In this document: piece by piece, positions 11,292 to 22,039 of the stretch
Layout: each line of letters opens with the position of its first letter
How positions within the stretch are numbered: position 1 is the first letter of the stretch
Assembly: GCA_032622095.1 (NCBI GenBank)
Contig: CP136066.1
Coordinates: 5,729,784 to 5,793,783 of the forward strand
Direction of reading: 5' to 3'
DNA from: Siphonodentalium dalli
Taxonomy: Eukaryota; Mollusca; Scaphopoda; Gadilida; Siphonodentaliidae
Length of the DNA stretch: 64,000 nt
Made by a program: the position numbers and the translations under genes
The notes under the pieces: model-generated
Database searches by the model: none
What the model was told of the DNA's origin: nothing
Seen by the model: only the letters and a program-made list of their open reading frames with translations

Positions 11292-11666
11292 ACATGAGCG
11301 AAACGTATAATGTATGTTTATATAGTGTGCAGGATGGTGGCATGTTTATAACGTCGCTGCTCCACGGATGTCATCACCAATTCCAATAACCTGGTGATGA
11401 TTACTATAAACGAAAACCAACGCGTCTATACAGTATTTACAGTTGACAGTAGACTAGGATGGACACCAATATCATATATTGGGATGGTGCCTTTTGATCC
11501 CGTTGTGTCCCATCATTTTTCGGGAAGGGACATAATAACCTATTGTCGAGAAGGGGCATCAATGGCTGAGAATCAATACCAGCCACCCATAGACATAATG
11601 GGATATAATGACTATATACAAGAAAAACCTCTGAAAATAAAGACATTCTGCCTAATATGGCATTGA
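11292..11666 (+). pseudogene. Unrecognised exon-like segment with one frameshift
   Basis: Preceded by a good acceptor (GTGTGTTGCAG, ends 11291) in the same phase (1) as the lectin exons. From the acceptor the frame reads DMSETYNVCLYSVQDGGMFIT and stops at 11391. A second frame, open from about 11355, reads CSTDVITNSNNLVMITINEN, VYTVFTVDSRLGW, FDPVVSHHFSG and ends with CLIWH at 11664-11666. The sequence is hydrophobic-patterned and cysteine-bearing, like a small extracellular domain, but I do not recognise the family. The shift near 11360 could be a true lesion, a sequencing error or a missed splice. It may be a decayed neighbour gene or an alternative last exon of the lectin gene. Confidence 0.35.
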
Positions 11667-11699
11667 TACTGGAAACATGTGGCAAGAATGTCGCCATAA

Positions 11700-12185
11700 G
11701 GTAAACAATTATAACTCGTAATTACCTAACTTGACACTTTACATTACATTTGCCAAGTGGAAATAAACTTCAACGAACTTCATTTACATCAGCGTTCAAT
11801 CCTATCATATAGCGAACCGTTGCAATATGTCGATCCACTCGCGATGACATAGCCCATAACTCTCAACTATTAGTTTGGTACGACTTTTCTACACTTCACT
11901 TCACCACCAGTGGATTACAATAATGGACGCTCTCATAATTATGGCAGGGGTATGCATCATGGTTAGCTATTTGATGCTTTATTTATTATCAGGACATATT
12001 CCTCATATCCACTCACTTTATGAAAAGGCATGAGGAAAATCATTTCAGCTTGGGGAAAAATAAATATTTTAGCTGATTTTGACCTACGCAATCATACTCT
12101 GACCCACACCCCCCCCCCCCGCCCACACCCCTCTCACCCGCACCCTCCCATCCGCACCCCTACCATCCGCCTACTTGTCCTAAAC
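11700..12185. other. Non-coding stretch with a C-rich tract
   Basis: No gene is seen. A pyrimidine/C-rich microsatellite-like tract (CACCC/CCCGCAC repeats) lies at about 12103-12170. Confidence 0.5.
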
Positions 12186-12189
12186 TTTT

Positions 12190-12490
12190 TCCCGCCTCAT
12201 CTGATTAAGTGTGATATATTCGTACCACTTGTCCGCAGTCTTTATTTTGTATCAGTTATATATGTCAACGTGGTTGTGCCTTTCAATATACCATGTCCTG
12301 GCTGGTATAGGACATGCTAAAATTATATGTTCAACTGTGTCTGAATGCTGATGACATACTCTGTATTTTGAATACCTTTTATGATGAACACATATCTCCT
12401 GAAATGCATTCCATACTGTACGAGATATGTGTTTTCTTATTGTTGAGTGTAATCCACTGGTTATCCCTTTCTATACTAAATGCATTATTG
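12190..12490 (-). pseudogene. LINE ORF2 C-terminal zinc-knuckle fragment
   Basis: Reading the - strand gives YLVQYGMHFRR and then CHQHSDTVEHIILACP, followed by ARTWYIERHNHVDIYN. The C-x-x-H then H-x-x-x-x-C-P pattern is the cysteine/histidine motif near the end of many non-LTR retrotransposon proteins; compare VVQHILLDCP in the intact LINE at 18608-22039. Only about 100 codons remain, so it is a relic. Confidence 0.6.
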
Positions 12491-12750
12491 AGTTAAAATG
12501 GTATATTATTGATTTGCATGGATGTGCAGGTAAAATGAGCAGACGACAGGCAAATAAAAGTACGAAAGGAATCATATTTATTGAGGGAAATGTTTAGATA
12601 AGAAGTTGAACTGATCATGTGTTGAGCTTATTATCTAAGCATTTCATATGGGAAAACTACTCGTCAATGATACTTTAGTATAGAAAGGGTTAAACTTATT
12701 AACTGAACATTTCCTATGGGATAACTACTCGTCAATATACCAATAACTTT

Positions 12751-12899
12751 ATTTTGTCGGGAGTTATGGTTTATTAACGGCCCTCCAGAAACGAGTGGTT
12801 CGTTAAAGGCCCGAGACGAAGTCGAGGGCCTTTAATGGCCCGAGGGCTGTTAATCATTTCTGGAGGGCCGTTAATAAACCATAACGCCCGACAAAATAA
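12751..12899. repeat. 149-bp palindrome (hairpin element)
   Basis: ATTTTGTCGGGAGTTATGG at the left pairs with CCATAACGCCCGACAAAAT at the right, continuing through TTTATTAACGGCCCTCCAGAAA and its inverse. The inner part (GGCCCGAGACGAAGTCGAGGGCC) is also self-complementary. No coding potential. Confidence 0.85.
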
Positions 12900-13295
12900 A
12901 GTTATTACTATTATTACCACTTTCTGAAATGAAACCCAACTAGAATATAGATGGGTGAGTAAGCAACAATATGTCAAATTAAATACATGTAATAACTCTT
13001 TTTTTCAAAACGATCATAATTCAAACCATGTGTCGTCTGTTTGTTGTCAAACAAATTGTCACGTGACTAATTATATTATTTATCACGAAAATAGGGACAT
13101 ATCTAACGAAAATTCAGTCAGAAATCTAATTTATTCCAATTTGTTAGGTAACACTTACTTGTTGTTGGTCTGTTATTACATCATTTACATCTACTACAGT
13201 AAAATTTCAGTTTTATTCGTAATCATATACTATAAACTTGTTTTAACAGAAATTCCGAAATCCAAAATAAGGTTGCGTTCGATTGGATTTCTAGC

Positions 13296-13342
13296 AAACC
13301 GGATGCGGGCCGTTAATATCGTTAACGGCCCGCATCCGGTTT
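13296..13342. repeat. Perfect 21-bp stem, 5-base loop hairpin
   Basis: AAACCGGATGCGGGCCGTTAA (13296-13316) is the exact inverse complement of 13322-13342. The stem shares GGGCCGTTAA with the palindrome at 12751-12899, so the two may be the two ends of one element of about 590 bp. There is no T-run after it, and bacterial-type termination does not apply here. Confidence 0.85.
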
Positions 13343-13788
13343 GATGCCGGGCAACATATGGCTTTTTAACGTTCGGGTAAAATACTGTTAATCTACTAGA
13401 GAACGCCCTCTAAAGTGGTAATAATGATGATTCAGTATAGCGAGGGTTAACCCAAATATGTATATACGCACTGGTATTGCTGTAGCATTATAAATATGTG
13501 AATTCCGTTACATATTACTTATTCGAAAACACAATGGAAATCGTGTTATTTGCCACTCAGTTCAGATGTTAAAACTTACCACACTCTTCTGTTATATGAT
13601 TATCATTGATTGTTGTTATTTGATCATATCATATTTGCTGATATATTTGTATACGTGGTAATCTTATTTGTTAGTTCATTCATATCGACAAGATAGGGTG
13701 CGACGATTGTTATAACAGCTTTTTTAGGTCGAGAAAGAATGTGTTCAGTCGAATCCGTTACGTGCATGCACTGCTCTGTGAAAGGGTT

Positions 13789-13869
13789 AGAGCACAAGAA
13801 TTGTTCTTTACCAGAATCAATCGAGTCGAAGACGAGATTTATTCTGGTAAAGAACAATTCGCGTGCTCT
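13789..13869. repeat. Hairpin with ~30-bp arms
   Basis: AGAGCACAAGAATTGTTCTT from 13789 and CCAGAAT after it pair with ATTCTGG and AAGAACAATTCGCGTGCTCT ending at 13869. The spacer includes ATCGAGTCGAAGACGAGAT. ORFs across it in both directions are shadows of the palindrome. Confidence 0.8.
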
Positions 13870-13989
13870 GACCGACTAAGAGCACAATTTATCCCACATA
13901 ATGCAATTAACTGGAGATGCGCCATTGAGCGTGTTTTGACCACGACGCATAATCCGTGCGCTGGCCGCGATTGGACACAGTAACCGGTT

Positions 13990-14430
13990 AGCCACGCCCA
14001 ACAACGTGATTAACATGAACAGATCGCCATGACATGTGAATAGATATGTCCGAAACAACACGGACTGGTCCCACTTTGAAGCGCCCGTTAGATTTTTCTT
14101 TTATGAGTTGCGTGTGCCTAACAATGGGATAATCACTGAACTATTCCTTCGCCAGCTTTGGTAATTGGTGTGCGTTACCAAAAATCAGGGAACGATTGTA
14201 ACAATGGGATTGTGCTCTAAACTATATTCCAGACAATAATACCAAGGCTTTCAGACAGCTGCGATGTGTCTGTTATACCTGTTTACGTTGTATCACTTGT
14301 CGTACACGACGGAGCGATTCTATTTCAACGTAAAGCGTAGTACATATACCTTATATGGCATGCGTCATGACGTTTCGTGTTTTCAATCTTTGATTTGACA
14401 GGTTTTTGGCATTATAGTACAATTAATTTT
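13990..14430. other. Intergenic, nothing recognised
   Basis: No ORF with a recognisable domain and no clear repeat. Confidence 0.4.
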
Positions 14431-14932
14431 GATAGATTGATTTGCATTTATTCAAAATTCAAAAATTTTAGCTGCAATTATTGATTCTGAGACTGCGTTA
14501 TAACGCCACGTACGCGTCCGTGCTTAGAGGTGTACTGTACAAAACTCCGTCCATTTTGTGGACCATCGCATTGTATAGACAACAGAATAACTTTGAGCCG
14601 TGGATGAGTGCAAAATACACTCCTTTACCATCTGAACGATGCAAATAACATGATAGATATATTGAAAATGAACAACGGATCAATGATAGATTGATTTGCA
14701 TTTTTCCAATATCAAATTTTTTAGCTGCAATTATTGATTCTGAGAATGCGTTATAACGCAACGGACGCGCCCGTGCTTAGAGGTGTACTATACATAAAAC
14801 CGTCCATTTTGTGGATCATCGCATTGTATACACAACAGAACAATTTTGAGCCATTGATGAGTGGAAAATACACTCCTTTACGATCTGAACGATACAAACA
14901 ACATGATAGATATATTGAAAATGATTTTTTTA
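14431..14932 (+). repeat. ~253-bp tandem duplication
   Basis: Copies start at GATAGATTGATTTGCATTT (about 14431 and 14684) and both run through TTAGCTGCAATTATTGATTC, GTGCTTAGAGGTGTACT, CCGTCCATTTTGTGGA, CATCGCATTGTATA and GATAGATATATTGAAAATGA. They differ at a few percent to ten percent of positions. The similar ORFs on the - strand arise from this duplication and show no domain. Confidence 0.85.
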
Positions 14933-15707
14933 TTCCAGTCATAAATTCGTGTTCATTATAACTACCATGTTGATTGCATCGTTCATAGAGCACATGAGTG
15001 TAGTTTGCATTAATCCATGTCTCAAATTCATTCATTCGTTCCATATATTATGTTGGATATAAAAGGCGATTGTCCCATAAATGGCCGGGTTTAGTGTACA
15101 GTGCCCCTTTAGTGCAGACAACGGATCGTGTCAACGAAACGCATGGAACAACGCAACGGAGTCGTCTGAACACTTCTGTAATCCCACATAAGTCACGAGT
15201 CAGTTGTCTTTTCATTTAGACGTTTGTTAAATATGGTATATCTCTTCCCCATCAAATTGTATATAGAATCCAGGGTACAACATAATATATATGAACAGTT
15301 TCTGACAATTAATATAATTTTTATTTAGAATTTATAATTAACATTCGTTGGACAGTTTTATTTGCTATTTTTAGAACAGAAATCCGCGTGAATACTTTGG
15401 AGCGTACCAAGAAAGAGAACTATATCATGTTAGTATCCTCAATTGAGGATAATTGCAGAGATTTAACTCGAATTGCGGTTGGATAAACCACTTTAGTATG
15501 ACTTTATAGACAAATAATATACCCCATCTTGGATTTGTAAAAATGATGTTGTTGTCGTTTCAATTGTGACCCAGAAGGGATAGACCATTTTTAATTGTAC
15601 TGGGAAATTACCATCTTTAATTGTACTGTGAAAAGACAGTCAGCATAGTTTAATTGATACCAACTATCTTGAATCCATGTACATCACATTACTTCATTGT
15701 GAGATTA
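14933..15707. other. Intergenic, nothing recognised
   Basis: AT-rich, without domain-bearing ORFs or clear repeats. Confidence 0.4.
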
Positions 15708-16450
15708 TATACCCATGGTCAGACACATGTGCGAGTATCTTGAAACCTTAAATAACCTGTGCCAGTGCATTCTCTTATATATGCGTGTCGACCATAGATC
15801 GCCTCGCTTATATAAAAGAGTGCAATGGCCTAACAATTTTGTATCAAATTTTCTTACATTCTTTAACAATTGTTATAATATTTTATAATTTTTTCTTACA
15901 TTATATAACAATATTATAATTTTTTGTATCATTTTCCTTACATTCTTTATTCTTTATTTATATACCCAGGGTCAAACACATGTGCGAGTATCTTGAAACC
16001 TTAAAGACCCTGTGCCAATGCATTCTCTTATATTTGTGAGTCGACCATAGGTCGCCTCGCTTATAGAAAAGAGTGCAATGGCCTAACAATTTTGTATCAA
16101 ATTTTCTTACATTCTTTAACAATTGTTATAATAGTTTATAATGTTTTCTTACATTCTGTAACAATGTTATAATTTATTTTATCATTTTCCTTACATTCTT
16201 TAACAATTTTATATCATTTTTTATTATGTTTTCTTACATACTATTTATCAACTTTTATCATTTTTTCTTACATTCCTTAACAATTTTTATCATGTTTTAT
16301 CATTATTTCTTACATTCTTTAACAATTTTTATTATTGTTTTTTTCAATTTATAAATAATATAAAATGTGTTAGGCTAATGCATTATCTTATATATGCGAG
16401 GCGAACTATGGGCGACTCGCAAATATACGAGAATGCATTGGCCTGACTTA
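15708..16450. mobile_element. Expanded cluster of a hairpin element (related to 60302-60560)
   Basis: Two direct copies start at TATACCCA (15708 and 15961). Each has CTGTGCCA(A/G)TGCATTCTC followed by GAGTCGACCATAG and the inverse half GAGTGCAATGGCC. A third, inverted copy closes the cluster at 16366-16450 (ATATACGAGAATGCATTGGC). Between them an AT-rich minisatellite with TTCTTACATTCTTTAACAAT is repeated many times. In the element at 60302-60560 that loop motif occurs about once, in inverse orientation. Confidence 0.75.
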
Positions 16451-16566
16451 CGTGACCATTACGCATACAATGTGTTTAGAATTTGTTTGTCAAACTTGTA
16501 GCATAACGAAACGATTAGCAATGAGGAATAATCCAATCATCTTAAAAACTAGGAGAAAATAACTCA

Positions 16567-16636
16567 ACTATGGTAGACAGTTGCGCGTGATTGTACTATG
16601 GTAGACAGGTGCGCGACTATGGTAGACAGGTGCGCG
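16567..16636 (+). repeat. Three copies of ACTATGGTAGACAGGTGCGCG
   Basis: A 21-base unit occurs three times; the first and second are separated by about eight bases. It stands out by its CpG content in AT-rich DNA. Confidence 0.85.
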
Positions 16637-16639
16637 TTA

Positions 16640-17410
16640 TTTTCATCATAATTTAAAAGGCGTAGATCGTCTGCCTCCTGGAACATAAATTGCGTTTTTC
16701 TCACAGACGTTTCTTTCGATCTTCTATAGTGAACAGCCAGATTTTGTATTGTATGTTAACCAGACAAGATGTTATAATTTCCTAAAATTGGCTGATGGCT
16801 AAGCTTTGATATTTTTCTCGCTGAAAGTAGCAATCTGCGGAAGCAGTCGTGTTGCCGAACAGTACAACACTGCAACATTCTGATTCGAACATGGTACACT
16901 TGACACGACAGTGTTGTGAATTCCAAAACACTGGTACTGAATTTTCACACAACTATACACCACCAGATTAACTTACAAGGGTCAACCACTTGTGACTACG
17001 AGTAAGACACAAAAATAACAATTTAGAAATTAGTCGGAATTAATTATCTGACGACACAGATCAGTCATGATGAGTCAATCACTAGTTTGTTGACTACAAC
17101 TTACTTGTACCTGTACAAATATTACAAAGGACATATTCATCAATTTTCATCGAAACGTGAGTTGAAAACCATGTCGCCATAACATATCGCCCAGTTACGG
17201 AGTATATGCTACTGTTTTGGTCGAACCGTCGGCGACGCTGTTATATTGTTGTGATATGCGTATGGAATGACGGCTACTTATCGGAGACACAGATCCTATT
17301 CAGGTACACACAATATCACTGAATCAATCACAAACTGTTATTATAAGTTGACTTTGTTCACTGCAACGTACATGTTCTACATGTACATGTATCCTCTAAT
17401 TTATCACAGT
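16640..17410. other. Intergenic, nothing recognised
   Basis: No domain-bearing ORF and no repeat noticed. Confidence 0.4.
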
Positions 17411-18363
17411 TGTAAGGCGTTAATGATATATATATATATATCTTTATTCCTCCATATAATGAAGAGCATATATATAAACATTATAAATAAATTGTTAACA
17501 CAAATACATCCAATTTGAGAACACGAATACATCCTGCATGCAGGAATTTGGCTATGCAATATACATGGTTATACAATTTGCCCGACAAAGAGAAAAATAC
17601 GAACATATTTGAGTGCATATAAGCATGCATACCCTCACGAGCACCGACACGACCACACACCTGCACGCCCACATACACGCCCACCCTCACACACATATAC
17701 ATGTATACAAACATGTACATACACATATACTGACATACATGTATATACAAATATATACATGCATACACACATATACATGCGCACGAGAGAGAGAGAGAGA
17801 GATGGAGCGCGCACGTGCACAGCCGCGCCAGCACTCGTGAATATATGCATGGTTATATACATATATATAAATGTTCATATACATATATATGCATATATAT
17901 ATACACACATACATCCACGTAGACACACACACCAACACACACACATATGAATACATATGTAACGGTCAGGTAACTATATGTTCATGATTATATGTGCATG
18001 CATATCTGATTAAATATACGCCAAAGCATAAATGGTACATGGCTGTATGCGGAAGTTAAGGGTATGGAAAATTCGCGTTGAGCTGAAGCGGGACGTTTAT
18101 TGCCGTGTTTAAAGAAAGGCTATACGTTGTTAAGACTGTTATCTTAAGTGCAAGCGGGATAACTCCAAAGTTTGGATAATTGCGAAAGTTATATGGCATG
18201 AATATACATATATATACACTTGAATATGTATACACATATACACATGTATAGATATATTCACGCATACATATGTATACACTTATACAATTACACATGGGTA
18301 TGGCTTGTGTGATCATGCATCCGGGAGAATACACATGGGTATGGTTTGTGTAATCATGCATCC
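17411..18363. repeat. Microsatellite-rich block (TA, CA/TACA, GA) with a 41-bp duplication
   Basis: (TA)n at about 17429-17442, CACA/TACA tracts at 17610-17780 and 17850-17960, (GA)n at about 17786-17802, and more TATACA tracts at 18200-18290. At 18290-18370 a 41-base unit (ACACATGGGTATGG, TGTGTAATCATGCATCCGGG) occurs twice in tandem. The many overlapping ORFs here are low-complexity artefacts. Confidence 0.9.
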
Positions 18364-18607
18364 GGGAGAATTCTAAGATTCATGGACGTCCGATGAAGTG
18401 AGGCTATGTGAAGTGTATAGTACGTAAACTGTAAATAGTGAACAAATGAAGGAAATATGGATAATTTAAAATATATGCATATTTGGCTGAAGTATGCATG
18501 GTACTGAATTGGCCAATGCTGTGACATAGATAATTTACCAACTAACAGTAAATGTATTAATGGAAAATAAACGCTATTCTACTCCTAAAGAGTGCTGATC
18601 ACTTTAG

Positions 18608-21600
18608 TTAACCATTATCAAAGTGAAACCGTTTCCACATACATGCTGTTGTCCTAACGAGCAAGCGAGACAGATTAGATTGATTATCTGAGATTAAAGC
18701 GAGATCTCTAGGTGGCGATCCCAGAAGGGCAGACAGTAGCTGCAAACGGGGCATTTGGTCTAGGTAGAGGAAACAGTTAATGCCATAATGGTCAATGATG
18801 TGGTACCACATGTCATTCCGAATATGTAGCAATGACGGGCAATCTAACAAGATATGTTGTACTACACATGAGTAGGTCGCTAAACAATGTTTGCATGTAT
18901 CATTTTGTCCGAAAGCTGTATGTGCGATTATGCGACCGATCAATAGGAATATAAATTTTTCCTCCGGAAATTGTGAGCATAGTTTCCATATACCGATCGT
19001 TCGTAGCGTGGGGTGAATGGTACGGAATGCTGTTAAAGAGGAGTCGCCGGAGATACGATTATACCAGTCAAGTTCATCTAACTCCTTTACAGCTGTCCGT
19101 ACCAAGCGTTTCCACACCACGGGCGATGGGAATTCATTGGAATTGGCATATTCAATAAGGTGATGTTCAATATTATATTTACATAGAATGCACCATATGT
19201 CATGTATAAAAGATGTTTCGTCTGTTGACAGACCAGATATGAAATCATACAAACGTCGTAGGAATAACTGTTTCGATGCTTTCTCGTGATTTGGCCAGCA
19301 GAAAGCGCCAAGCATTGAGAGTTTCCGACGATCGATCCACGATTCTAGCGAGGAACAGCCTAGACAGCCTTGTGCAATAACTGTTCGGGTCCTCGTCGGA
19401 AAACCTTGCATATGCTTGATGCAAATTCTGTGGGCCTTCTCAAGCTTATCTATTTGAGTTGTGTTTAGGTTCCAGAGAAGTTCACTGCCATACAACCCGG
19501 AAGGAATGACTATTGTTCTGTAAAGTTTGTATGAACTTTGAGGAGAGATACCACCAGGGTATAGGCCAACATCGGAGAGGCCGAAATATGTCCCCCTTAA
19601 TTTCGTGCATATGGCATCGATAAATTTGTTATTGAAATAGGATTTGGAGAGCAGAATTCCCAGGTGAGTATAGGAGTCGACTTCGCTGAGAAAGGATGAT
19701 CCAAATGGCCATGATCTTGCACATTTATCGGCTTCTTGTTTTGATTCATTGAAAACCATTATGACGGTTTTCGATGAATTATAACTGAAGCGCCATTTAT
19801 TACTGTATTCAATGCATAATTCATATAAGCCAATAAGACCTGGGCGGGATAGAGAGAGAAGCATCATGTCATCGGCTTGGGTGGGAGATGAACAATTCAA
19901 TGATTGGATACGAAGGCCCAATTTTGATTTCTCAATAATATGGAGGAGATCGTCTGCGTATATTTTATACCACAGAGGTGATAATATTGATCCTTGTCTG
20001 GTTCCTTGAGACAAGGAGAACCAGTCGGAATATGTTCCGTCGCTGCGGATACAACATTTTATGCCAGATAATAATTCTCGTATGATGAGCCATGTTTTGC
20101 CTTGTAATCCTCTGTGAAATAATTTATACAAGAGGCCATTTATCCATACACAGTCGAAAGCTTTACGCACGTCCAATAGACATGAATAAAGCTTATTGTG
20201 CTGTTCCCTGGCGTAACTAATACATTCTTGCACAAAACATGATGTCATGGTGCAACTGATCCATTTTTCAAAACAATGTTGTAACGGATGGACGGCGATT
20301 GAAGATGGCATGTACGTTTCCAATCTAAGAGATATCACCCTCTCAAATAGCTTGTAAATGGCAGGTAATATGGTAATTGCTCTATAGCTATCAAAGCTGT
20401 CTTCAGGTTTTCGTCCACCCTTGTAAAGAGACACCATGACGCCCCGTGTTGCTGCAAGAGGTACGTGTGAGTATTCAAACATATATGAGAATAAATGTGC
20501 GAGGCAATTGAGCAACGCTTCACCACCGAAAATGATGTGCTCATAGGAAATTGAGTCGTATCCATGTGCTTTGTTCCTATCTAATCTGTTCAGTAATTTA
20601 CTGAGTTCATATACGGTCACAGGGTGTGTAATAAGTACATCACATGAACTTGAGGATGAGTGACTGGTGGTGTTAGTTATGAAATTATTTACAGAGATAT
20701 AGTTGTCTACATCATATAATGGATCAGTTGACTCCGTGAAGATTGATTTATAATATTCAGCCCATGCGCTAACTATCTCCGATCTACCTCTGAAGGACGA
20801 GAGAGAACGGTTGTGGCCCTTTCTGTTATTTTTCAGTAGGCGGTAGAACGTTGCTAAGTCAAGCTCGGCTAGATTGTCAAAATCAGAGTGCTTATCGCGC
20901 AAAAATTTACTGGATTTTCTACGATGAACAGAACGGAAGTTACGTTTTGCATCTTTATAGTTAGCATATGAAGGAAATAAGTTGCCTCTTGGTCGGCCAT
21001 CTTGAATCCAGAGGACTCGTAATTCGTCCATCACTTTATGCAGGGCACGAAGTTCATCGTCCCAGAAAGGCTTCAGGTGTCTTTGAAATTTTGATATGGG
21101 AATGACTTCCCTGGATGAACGCAGAAGCGCGTTTACTATATCGTTGTAATATTGATCCAACAAGAATATATCGGTAATTTGAAACTGAGGAAGTGACGAT
21201 TCCAATTTCGAATGGTAATTTTCAAGAAGATCAGTGTTGTTATTTAAAAGCTTCCATTTGAATTTCTCTGGAACATGACTGAAGTTGGCTGTCTGAGAAC
21301 AGTTGAGATCAAATTCTATAGACATTTCGATAGGTCTATGATTGGAAACATTAAGGGAAGCGTCATCAAATATCTGAGCATTAAGTACCTGGTGTAAATC
21401 GCATGACCGGATAAGAAAATGGTCGATATTAGACCCGACTGAAGAATCATCAGCAGGTACGAATGTTGTTATATTTGAGTCGGCGCAGAGGACTTCAATG
21501 ACAGACTTTAAAGAGAAGTGTGCCAGCAATTCTTGAAATCGCTTATTACGAGCGTCACTTCTCGACAACGTCCCATTGAAGTCACCCATCAGAATTGGAG

Positions 21601-22039
21601 TACCTAGAGGTATGTAAAATTCTAAGATATCGTATAATGACTTGATATATGCATCGTATAGTTCGACTGGAGAGTTTGAGGATGGTAAGTATACTTGAAA
21701 TATGTACATGAAAGAATTTGGATTAATTTCGAGCTGTATAGCTGCTATGCGGTCATCGTCAAGGTCGATGACTGAAATTTTAGAGTCGTGACGTTCGTGC
21801 CATAAGATGCTGACCCCACCAGCGGTTCTCCCTCTCTGATTTGGCTGTCGTTGTCTTTGATCGTAGACTGTGTGCGCGCGGTAGTTGGGAGACAGGGTGT
21901 CCATGAAGCTTGCATTCGCACTGCACAGCCAGTGTTCACTGACGCCACATATGTCGACTGAATTATCCGACAGCAAATTCACTAGATAAGAAGAAGAGCT
22001 GAAGATGCCAGTTACATTCCAACTGAGAAGCTTAAACAT
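18608..22039 (-). CDS. Apparently intact LINE (non-LTR retrotransposon) ORF: endonuclease + reverse transcriptase
   Basis: 1143 residues with no internal stop. Residues 1-245 form an apurinic-like (EEP) endonuclease: LLSWNVTGI (4-12), SEHW (34-37), MGDFNGTL (151-158), NIDHFLI (204-210) and SNHRP (232-236), so its key N, E, D, N and H are all there. Residues about 470-830 form the reverse transcriptase: SYRAITILPAIYKLFERVIS, LLDVRKAFDCVW (motif A, 621-632), SQGTRQGSILSP (677-688) and QADDMMLLS (721-729) as the catalytic ADD box. A C-terminal zinc-knuckle-like CKHC-x-HILLDC lies at about 1049-1067, with 76 residues after it. There is no RNase H domain and no separate ORF1 upstream. By these motifs it fits the Jockey/CR1 group broadly. 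The start chosen is the first methionine of the nuclease domain, which leaves the usual short lead before the WN motif. It would copy its RNA into nicked genomic DNA. Confidence 0.93.
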   Translation of the reverse strand: MFKLLSWNVTGIFSSSSYLVNLLSDNSVDICGVSEHWLCSANASFMDTLSPNYRAHTVYDQRQRQPNQRGRTAGGVSILWHERHDSKISVIDLDDDRIAAIQLEINPNSFMYIFQVYLPSSNSPVELYDAYIKSLYDILEFYIPLGTPILMGDFNGTLSRSDARNKRFQELLAHFSLKSVIEVLCADSNITTFVPADDSSVGSNIDHFLIRSCDLHQVLNAQIFDDASLNVSNHRPIEMSIEFDLNCSQTANFSHVPEKFKWKLLNNNTDLLENYHSKLESSLPQFQITDIFLLDQYYNDIVNALLRSSREVIPISKFQRHLKPFWDDELRALHKVMDELRVLWIQDGRPRGNLFPSYANYKDAKRNFRSVHRRKSSKFLRDKHSDFDNLAELDLATFYRLLKNNRKGHNRSLSSFRGRSEIVSAWAEYYKSIFTESTDPLYDVDNYISVNNFITNTTSHSSSSSCDVLITHPVTVYELSKLLNRLDRNKAHGYDSISYEHIIFGGEALLNCLAHLFSYMFEYSHVPLAATRGVMVSLYKGGRKPEDSFDSYRAITILPAIYKLFERVISLRLETYMPSSIAVHPLQHCFEKWISCTMTSCFVQECISYAREQHNKLYSCLLDVRKAFDCVWINGLLYKLFHRGLQGKTWLIIRELLSGIKCCIRSDGTYSDWFSLSQGTRQGSILSPLWYKIYADDLLHIIEKSKLGLRIQSLNCSSPTQADDMMLLSLSRPGLIGLYELCIEYSNKWRFSYNSSKTVIMVFNESKQEADKCARSWPFGSSFLSEVDSYTHLGILLSKSYFNNKFIDAICTKLRGTYFGLSDVGLYPGGISPQSSYKLYRTIVIPSGLYGSELLWNLNTTQIDKLEKAHRICIKHMQGFPTRTRTVIAQGCLGCSSLESWIDRRKLSMLGAFCWPNHEKASKQLFLRRLYDFISGLSTDETSFIHDIWCILCKYNIEHHLIEYANSNEFPSPVVWKRLVRTAVKELDELDWYNRISGDSSLTAFRTIHPTLRTIGIWKLCSQFPEEKFIFLLIGRIIAHTAFGQNDTCKHCLATYSCVVQHILLDCPSLLHIRNDMWYHIIDHYGINCFLYLDQMPRLQLLSALLGSPPRDLALISDNQSNLSRLLVRTTACMWKRFHFDNG

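Noticed and set aside
12105-12320. Proline/histidine-rich plus-strand ORF
   Set aside because: Its first half is the C-rich tract and its second half is antisense to a LINE zinc-knuckle fragment.
17481-17956. Histidine/threonine- and cysteine/tyrosine-rich ORFs over 75-117 codons
   Set aside because: They translate CA/TA microsatellites on both strands; low complexity only.
19933-19970. YADD at residues 694-697 of the intact LINE as the catalytic box
   Set aside because: It lies in the preceding LSPLWYKIYADDL block, equivalent to LSPLLF-x-x-Y-x-NDL. The catalytic box is QADD at 721-724.
19812-20009. Plus-strand ORFs inside the LINE proteins
   Set aside because: They are antisense shadows of the - strand coding frames.
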